Below are positions 58,570 through 64,000 of a DNA stretch of 64,000 nt, piece after piece (the first letter of the stretch is position 1; each line of letters opens with the position of its first letter). The stretch is from QALR01 sp045124015 (GTDB taxonomy: Bacteria; Bacillota; Clostridia; Oscillospirales; CAG-272). The stretch lies in assembly GCA_045124015.1 (NCBI GenBank), contig JBGVLA010000192.1:1-64000 (forward strand), given 5' to 3'. A program made the position numbers and the translations under genes. A model generated the notes under the pieces. It saw nothing but the letters and a program-made list of their open reading frames with translations, ran no database searches and was not told the origin of the DNA.

Positions 58570-60606
58570 CTATGCGTTTTCCGCAAGGTATTCATCGATC
58601 GCCGCACGCAAGGAAGTAAGCGCGCTGGCAACCGTATAGCTCTTCATCTGGACCGCCGCGGAGTCAAAATGACCGCCGCCGCCCATCTTTTCGAGGATCA
58701 GCTGTACATTGATCTTGCTCTGCGAACGCGCCGATATATGTACCGTATCGCCGATTCGACAAAGAGCAAATGCCGCCATGACGCCCTCAACATTGAGAAG
58801 TCTGTCCGCTGCACGCGCCGCATTGATGCGCACCGCCGCGGAATTGCCATCGTCCTCATTCAGAGCGATCGCCATCACGGATTTATAGATCACGACGTTA
58901 CTTTCAAAGCTTGCCTCAGAAAGGAAATCATCGATCTCCATCTTAAAGAATGCCTGTGCATCCGCAGGATTTGCGCCTTCTCCGCGCAGATACATTGCGG
59001 AAGAGAAGGTTCTCACACCCGTATTGCGCGTAAACATCTTGGTATCCAGAAGCATACCCGCAAGCAGGAAGTCCGCCTCCACCTTGGGAAGCGTACCGGG
59101 GAGAAGCACCTGCTCCAAAAATTCACTGAGAAGCTCCGATGCAGAGCTTGCAGAAGGTTCGATATAAACGATCTTCGGCTTCATCGTGAATTCCGCCGTT
59201 TTTCTGTGGTGGTCGATGATGACAACATCGCGGACCGTATTGACAACGTCAGGCGCTTCACAGAAATCGATATTGTTGACGTCCACCACGACCGCAAGCG
59301 TGCCGCTTCGGATCAGATCCTGTGCCTCTGTCTTATCGACGAAAATATTTTCGTATTCCGGCATATTTTCGATGCGCTTAAAGCAGGGGGCGATCGCCTT
59401 CGTGGATTTATCGGTAACGATCAACGCATCCGCACCGCAGAAGTGAGCGAGACGGAAAATGGCAAGACAGGAAGCAAATGCGTCAAAGTCCGGGAATTTA
59501 TGTCCCATAATGAGAACGTTTTCCGCAGAGGCAAGAAGCGAAAGCAATTCGTTTGCGATCACGCGCGCACGAACCTTGGTTCTCTTTTGTACGGTCTTGG
59601 TCTTACCGCCATAGTATTCATAGCCCTCAAGCGTTTTGATAACGACCTGGTCGCCGCCGCGCTGAAGCGCCATATCGAGCGCCGATTGCGTTGCGCGCTC
59701 TTTTTCATAAAGTGTACCGGAGATCACCGCAATACCCATGGAGATGGTAACGGGGAGCGTCGTTTCACCGACGTAGATCTCTCGGATATCGTCGAGCATG
59801 GAGAAACGGTCCTTTGTGAATTCCGCAAGATTTTCCTTTGCAAAAACACACATAAATTTATTATGACCATAACTGCGGACGACACCGCCTATTTTTTCGA
59901 TATAACGGCGCAGGATCGTCTCAACGTCGCTCGCCGCAGAAGCATACAGCTCCTGCACATACTGCATCAGCTCGTCAAGGTTATCGATCATGGCATAGGC
60001 AATGATCGTATCCTCGTCCTCGAGACGCTTTTCCAGCTTTTTCTCCTCCGTGATGTTTTCAAAGATCGTAATATAATAATCCTTGCCGCGGGACGCCGTT
60101 TGATATCCCTTGGCAACGAAAACATCGGTGTCGCCCTCCGCGATCTCACCCGCGGAGATAAAGGATACCTCGACCTTGCCCTCGCTTCCCATGATGCGCT
60201 CGACCGTCGCATTACAAATGCTGTCGAGATACTTACCGTATAAAACGCCCTTACCATGGAAATTGGCGGAAAGCGCACTGTTATACCAAACGATCTTGCC
60301 CTTATCGTCGCAGATGAGGACGGGCATATATAATTTCTGGATAAAATCCAGCGAAAGTGTTCCGAAAATCGAGCCTTTGATCTCTATGAAATCGCCTGTT
60401 TTCATACGTTTGCGTACGATACCGATCACCGCGATCAAGGCGAGTGTGAAAATATAAATGCCAAGCGCCCAATACAGCACCGTTGTCGGCTCCATGTCTG
60501 AGTAAGCCATGACGATCATGGAAAGCGCAAGCGCGATCACGCCGAGCGCACCGCAGATGATTGCGACAACAGGCACGTTAAAATGTCTTTTTTCCTTATC
60601 CGGCAT
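58570..60606 (-). CDS. gdpP: GdpP/YybT-type cyclic di-AMP phosphodiesterase
   Basis: 678 residues. Two N-terminal membrane helices (about 12-35 and 43-63), a PAS-like sensor (about 75-185), a degenerate GGDEF domain (about 190-330) and a DHH/DHHA1 phosphodiesterase. The DHH part has GHKFPDFDAFAS, VDVNN, IIDHHRK and MGGGGHFDSAA. It should hydrolyse c-di-AMP and so control potassium, turgor and wall homeostasis. AAAGGAGGG sits before the ATG. yybS lies just upstream, as in Bacillus. Confidence 0.95.
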   Translation of the reverse strand: MPDKEKRHFNVPVVAIICGALGVIALALSMIVMAYSDMEPTTVLYWALGIYIFTLALIAVIGIVRKRMKTGDFIEIKGSIFGTLSLDFIQKLYMPVLICDDKGKIVWYNSALSANFHGKGVLYGKYLDSICNATVERIMGSEGKVEVSFISAGEIAEGDTDVFVAKGYQTASRGKDYYITIFENITEEKKLEKRLEDEDTIIAYAMIDNLDELMQYVQELYASAASDVETILRRYIEKIGGVVRSYGHNKFMCVFAKENLAEFTKDRFSMLDDIREIYVGETTLPVTISMGIAVISGTLYEKERATQSALDMALQRGGDQVVIKTLEGYEYYGGKTKTVQKRTKVRARVIANELLSLLASAENVLIMGHKFPDFDAFASCLAIFRLAHFCGADALIVTDKSTKAIAPCFKRIENMPEYENIFVDKTEAQDLIRSGTLAVVVDVNNIDFCEAPDVVNTVRDVVIIDHHRKTAEFTMKPKIVYIEPSASSASELLSEFLEQVLLPGTLPKVEADFLLAGMLLDTKMFTRNTGVRTFSSAMYLRGEGANPADAQAFFKMEIDDFLSEASFESNVVIYKSVMAIALNEDDGNSAAVRINAARAADRLLNVEGVMAAFALCRIGDTVHISARSQSKINVQLILEKMGGGGHFDSAAVQMKSYTVASALTSLRAAIDEYLAENA

Positions 60607-60648
60607 ATCATATTCCCTCCTTTCGATGATGAAGGCCTTTTCAAAGCC

Positions 60649-61734
60649 TTACTGTTTTTTGTTTTTTTCGGCTTCCACCGCGTGCATGGCAGAGATCGTC
60701 TGCGCGCCAAGAAAGGCAAGCGCAAAAAGCGCCACCGCGATCGCTACCGAGGGCACCAAAAAGAGTCCGAAAACGAAGATCGCCACGATCATGCTCGTAC
60801 CCATGCGATACATCGGATGCTTCAAGCGCACAAAGAGGACACGGACACCGCAAAGCAGCATCGTCGGCAAAAGCGAGAGCCACAGATTCGTCATAATGAT
60901 GATGAACGCTGAATCTGCCGCGGCGATAAACGACCCGATCACATAGATGATCGCAACCGCAATATACACGATACAGGAGACCTGCGTCGGAACGAGCCTC
61001 CATTGCGGAGCAGGCAAAAGCGCCTCCACGTGCGTAAGACAGGCAACGGCACGAAAAGCCGCGATCTCTGCATACGCAAGAAGCTGGATCATCAAGATCA
61101 AAAGTCCGGGAAGCATCAGCTGAAGCATATCCACAGCCGTTTCCATGCCATCCAGATACGAATCCAGAAGCATTTCCTTCGTAATTTCCATTTGCGCATA
61201 AAGCGCAAGCGTTTTTTCGTCGATACCCTCGACCCATTCGTGTACGACGGTGGAAAACTCGACCTTCAGATCGCCGAAAAACGCATTATAAGAATCCAAA
61301 AGATCGTTCGGCGCAAGCGAACCTCCGTCCAGCGCGTAAAACACCGCCGCGAGAAAAAGAAAACCACCGCCAAGGATCAAGGACAGCGTAACGAGAGCCG
61401 TCGTTTTCGGCGCACGGCGGCGCACTTGATAAGAAAGCGCAAGAGCGGCAATAAGCATCACCAATCCGCACAGCGAAGCGGAAAAGCCGCCTAAAATCTG
61501 CAAAAGCATCACCGAGACTGAGGCGCCGACTGCCATCAAGACAGGGTGGCTCGCCGTCAGAAAAAGAACAGCGAAGATGCCGCCCATCACGGCAAGTAAA
61601 AGCATACCCAATACCTGCGAGCCCGCAAACATCAGCCATGCGGCAAGTGCCGCTACAGCACACATGGCAAGCAGAAGCACGACGGGACGACGCTTTGCCG
61701 AAAAATATGTTGATTGTTGTTGTGTTTGATCCAT
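60649..61734 (-). CDS. YybS-like (DUF2232) membrane protein
   Basis: 361 residues with about nine membrane helices and a soluble loop of about 60 residues (near 150-210, LDSYNAFFGDLKVEFSTVVHEWVEG). DUF2232/YybS proteins are encoded next to gdpP in many Firmicutes, as here (42-nt gap). Some S-component-like folds are proposed for the family, but no substrate is known. GAAGG precedes the ATG. Possibly an accessory or sensor partner of c-di-AMP control. Confidence 0.8.
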   Translation of the reverse strand: MDQTQQQSTYFSAKRRPVVLLLAMCAVAALAAWLMFAGSQVLGMLLLAVMGGIFAVLFLTASHPVLMAVGASVSVMLLQILGGFSASLCGLVMLIAALALSYQVRRRAPKTTALVTLSLILGGGFLFLAAVFYALDGGSLAPNDLLDSYNAFFGDLKVEFSTVVHEWVEGIDEKTLALYAQMEITKEMLLDSYLDGMETAVDMLQLMLPGLLILMIQLLAYAEIAAFRAVACLTHVEALLPAPQWRLVPTQVSCIVYIAVAIIYVIGSFIAAADSAFIIIMTNLWLSLLPTMLLCGVRVLFVRLKHPMYRMGTSMIVAIFVFGLFLVPSVAIAVALFALAFLGAQTISAMHAVEAEKNKKQ

Positions 61735-61760
61735 ATTAAACCTTCAAATGATACGCGGAA

Positions 61761-62720
61761 TCAATCCTCTTCCTTGGGCGCATACATCTGTTCCATAATG
61801 CGCTTATTGAATTCCTCCGCGGTATTATATCCCATACGGCGCTGACGGTTGTTCATCGCCGCAATTTCCAAAATGATCGCCAAATTTCGGCCGGGACGAA
61901 CCGGGATCGTCGTAGTTACGATCTCGTTGCCGAGAATATTGGTGGTCTCCATTTCAAGACCGATGCGATCGTATATCTTATTTTTATCCCAAGGCTCAAG
62001 CTTAATGATCATATCGACCTTTTCACTCATCTTAACGGCACCCATACCGAAAATGCGGCGGATATCCACGATACCGATACCGCGAAGCTCCATAAAGTGG
62101 CGAATGATCTCAGGTGCTGAGCCGACGATGGTCTTAGCGGATACACGCTTCAGCTCAACCGCATCGTCCGCGATCAAGCGATGACCGCGCTTTACAAGCT
62201 CGATCGCCGTTTCACTCTTACCAACGCCGCTTTCGCCGAGGATCAAGATACCTTCGCCGTATACTTCAATGAGAACGCCGTGGCGTGTGATTCTGGGCGC
62301 GAGATGGATATTGAGAGATGCGATAAGAGAAGACTGGAAATCCATCGTGAGCTCCTTAGTACGCGCAAGCGGAATGCCGTACGCTTTCGCAGCCTCCATC
62401 ATTTCATCAAACACATCAAGTCCCGAAGAAATGATAAAGAGCGGCGGGTGATGAGAAGCCAACATATTCAAGCGCTCCAAACGTTCCTCGCTGCCGAGAG
62501 ACGCCAAATACTGATGCTCCGCTTTGCCGAAAAGCTGGATACGCTTTTCATTAAAATATTCATAGAAGCCCGCAAGCGCAAGACCCGGACGGTTGACACC
62601 GTGGTCGGAGACCTTCACCTTTTTGTCCTCGGGCATATAAAGCACCTCAAGCTTGAATTCTTCAACAAGCTTTTTCACCGAAACGCTATATTCCGTGTCT
62701 ACTGCAGAAAAATCTTCCAT
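61761..62720 (-). CDS. hprK: HPr kinase/phosphorylase
   Basis: 319 residues. The bifunctional sensor of glycolytic flux in Firmicutes: phosphorylates HPr at Ser46 for CcpA-type catabolite repression and reverses it with phosphate. The P-loop GESGVGKSE is at 162-170, and the signature ELRGIGIVDIRRIFGMGAVK is intact. The N-terminal domain (1-130) is typical. AAGGGAG is upstream of ATG 62720. First of four minus-strand genes ending with the GDPD phosphodiesterase. Confidence 0.97.
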   Translation of the reverse strand: MEDFSAVDTEYSVSVKKLVEEFKLEVLYMPEDKKVKVSDHGVNRPGLALAGFYEYFNEKRIQLFGKAEHQYLASLGSEERLERLNMLASHHPPLFIISSGLDVFDEMMEAAKAYGIPLARTKELTMDFQSSLIASLNIHLAPRITRHGVLIEVYGEGILILGESGVGKSETAIELVKRGHRLIADDAVELKRVSAKTIVGSAPEIIRHFMELRGIGIVDIRRIFGMGAVKMSEKVDMIIKLEPWDKNKIYDRIGLEMETTNILGNEIVTTTIPVRPGRNLAIILEIAAMNNRQRRMGYNTAEEFNKRIMEQMYAPKEED

Positions 62721-62858
62721 AATAATAACTCCCTTCAAAATTATACAAGGATACATTTTAATTATACCCTAAAAAGGAAATGATTGCAACTCATATTTTT
62801 ATATTTTTATGCAAATATTATCAATATCACAAATAAAAATCGAAAGGATGTGAGATTT

Positions 62859-63494
62859 TTGGCAGCAATTTTGGTCCGAACGCTCTTGATCTATCTCATT
62901 TTGATCTGCACGATGCGTTTTTCCGGAAAACGGCAGATCGGCGAGATGCAGATCTCCGAGCTTGCCACCACATTTTTGCTCTCCGAGCTCGCATCCGTTC
63001 CGCTCACCGATCCGACGATTCCCTTTTTGCACGCACTGTTACCGATCCTCACCATCGTTTCCACGGAGATCGTCTTTTCGTTTTTGGCAACCAAATGGAC
63101 CATTGCCAAAACGCTCCTTGATGGCAAGCCGAGCATCATCGTCAAGCGCGGACAGCTTCAAAAAAAGGAAATGGAACGTATGCGCCTTTCCTTGGATGAT
63201 CTTCTTTGTGAGCTCAGGCTCAAGGATATTTCTTCCCTATCCGAGGTCGATTATGCGATCCTGGAATCCAACGGCAAGCTTTCCGTCTTCCCTCGGACAG
63301 CGGCTCCGCTTTCTCATGTGCTGATCGTGGATGGTGTTCTGCAAAAGGATATGCTCGCAGCCTTGGAAAAAAGCGAAGCATGGCTCCGTACGCTGCTCAA
63401 AAAGCAAGGGATCTCCGATATGCGGGAAATATTCCTATTGTCCGTTGCGGATGATAACAGTCTTACACTCATACGGAAGGAGGATTGCAAATGA
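62859..63494 (+). CDS. DUF421 (YetF-like) membrane protein
   Basis: 211 residues from a TTG at 62859, placed about 10 nt after AAAGGA. GTG 62850 is too close to that site. Three N-terminal helices (RTLLIYLILICTMRFSGKRQIGEMQ, the family mark) precede two soluble DUF421 subdomains with FLLSELASVPLTDPTI and LDDLLCELRLKDI. YetF-type proteins are linked to sporulation and envelope but are poorly defined. The stop overlaps the start of a DUF4363 gene (ATGA), a conserved pairing. Confidence 0.85.
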   Translation: MAAILVRTLLIYLILICTMRFSGKRQIGEMQISELATTFLLSELASVPLTDPTIPFLHALLPILTIVSTEIVFSFLATKWTIAKTLLDGKPSIIVKRGQLQKKEMERMRLSLDDLLCELRLKDISSLSEVDYAILESNGKLSVFPRTAAPLSHVLIVDGVLQKDMLAALEKSEAWLRTLLKKQGISDMREIFLLSVADDNSLTLIRKEDCK

Positions 63495-63874
63495 AGACCT
63501 TTTTGATCGCACTTTTGCTTTTGCTCCTCATCGTCGGCTTCGTTATTTGGAATACCATCGACCTGCAAAAAACACTGCACGAGCTGATCGCGCTCACCGA
63601 AGCACTCCCTTTTGAAGCATCGGAATTTCGTCAAAGCCCCGAAACCCAAGAGATCGTGGAAAAGCTTTATCACCTTTGGGATAAAGAATTCAACCGCATC
63701 GTCTTCACGAGCGGTTATTTGAACTGCAATCGCGCAGACGAAGAGCTTACGGCGCTCTTTATTCATTACCGAAATAACAACGCCGAGGATTTTACACATG
63801 CGCGTCTGCTTCTTTGGGATAGCCTTTGCCGACTGAAAACCCTTGAGGGCTTCCATTTTGACAGCATTTTCTAG
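63491..63874 (+). CDS. DUF4363 small membrane-anchored protein
   Basis: 127 residues with one N-terminal membrane helix (about 2-21) and an external four-helix-like domain (about 28-127, with ETQEIVEKLYHLWDKEFNRIVF). The family usually accompanies DUF421 proteins, and translation is coupled here by an ATGA overlap. Function unknown; probably acts at the membrane with its partner. Its TAG is followed at once by the first hairpin of the stop-associated repeat. Confidence 0.82.
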   Translation: MKTFLIALLLLLLIVGFVIWNTIDLQKTLHELIALTEALPFEASEFRQSPETQEIVEKLYHLWDKEFNRIVFTSGYLNCNRADEELTALFIHYRNNNAEDFTHARLLLWDSLCRLKTLEGFHFDSIF

Positions 63875-63889
63875 CGGCGAGTCGCCGCA
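63872..63889 (+). repeat. Stop-codon-associated hairpin, copy 5 (first hairpin only)
   Basis: The DUF4363 TAG runs directly into GCGGCGAGTCGCCGC. The TGCTCGCC half is missing here. Confidence 0.6.
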
Positions 63890-63897
63890 CCCAAAAA

Positions 63898-63931
63898 ACC
63901 GCAAAAAACTCCCGACCATATGGTCGGGAGT
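63898..63931 (-). terminator. Terminator of the gene ending at 63946
   Basis: Perfect 24-bp palindrome ACTCCCGACCAT/ATGGTCGGGAGT (63908-63931) with a T-run on the minus strand. Confidence 0.85.
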
Positions 63932-63945
63932 CTCGAAAAACGATA

Positions 63946-64000
63946 TCAATTTTCTTCTTCTCTTGCCGCTGCAGCTTTTACGGATTCAAGATACTGAACG
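63946..64000 (-). CDS. 3' end of a minus-strand gene, identity unknown
   Basis: The minus strand reads VQYLESVKAAAAREEEN followed by a TGA at 63948-63946, with a terminator directly after. The gene starts beyond the window. The short Ala/Glu-rich tail gives no family. Confidence 0.5.
   Translation of the reverse strand, partial: VQYLESVKAAAAREEEN

Overview
The window looks like the chromosome of an anaerobic, endospore-forming Clostridia-type Firmicute, probably gut-associated. It carries an alpha/beta small acid-soluble spore protein and two CotF-like coat proteins. It also has rubrerythrin with a ferredoxin-thioredoxin reductase, HPr kinase, a GdpP-type c-di-AMP phosphodiesterase, RNase J, and several carbohydrate-active enzymes (GH20, GH28, GH77, a sialidase-like protein). 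No rRNA, tRNA, CRISPR array, phage or transposase gene was seen. The genus cannot be fixed from sequence alone.

Layout. 1-8.3 kb: tail of a DUF378 gene, argS, yebC, a phosphohexomutase, an ECF sigma/anti-sigma pair, and a cysteine desulfurase/DUF3343 pair. 8.5-13.3 kb: spore protein, an unknown membrane protein, an orphan ECF S component, a hydrolase, TraX, an XRE regulator fused to an apparently dead papain-like domain, and a hairpin-rich element with inverted ends. 13.3-20.7 kb (minus strand): GH20, then a run of sialidase-like protein, Gfo/Idh/MocA oxidoreductase, malQ, ferredoxin-thioredoxin reductase, thioredoxin and rubrerythrin. 20.8-24.9 kb: threonine biosynthesis, with hom divergent from thrC-thrB-ACT protein.

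24.9-32.0 kb is the highlight. A consensus sigma-A promoter is followed by a cobalamin riboswitch and a terminator. Downstream lie three exported DUF4430 proteins and a complete ECF transporter (T subunit, fused double ATPase, S component). The third exported protein combines an alpha/alpha-toroid domain with a C-terminal DUF4430 domain, the domain pair of animal intrinsic factor and transcobalamin, and has a membrane hairpin between them. The simplest reading is a surface cobalamin-capture and uptake system.

32-42 kb: paired half-size chromate transporters, asnS, an aspartate aminotransferase, purB, ddl, coaW, a lipoprotein, a DUF218 protein and mgsA. 42-44.5 kb: a decayed LysR gene, coat proteins, and an AT-rich islet with a small lipoprotein and two HTH genes, bracketed by hairpins. 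44.4-57 kb: the GGGtGRT/NifU-like pair, PduL, a TepA-like protease, a CmpB-like protein, a DUF362 ferredoxin, ispE, an SGNH esterase, a large GH28 protein, and RNase J with a roughly 360-nt leader. 57-64 kb: hprK-yybS-gdpP-glycerophosphodiesterase in one minus-strand run, then DUF421-DUF4363.

Dispersed non-coding elements are frequent. Most striking is a two-hairpin element found five times at or just after stop codons. A ~175-bp repeat also occurs twice, and several perfect palindromes are present.
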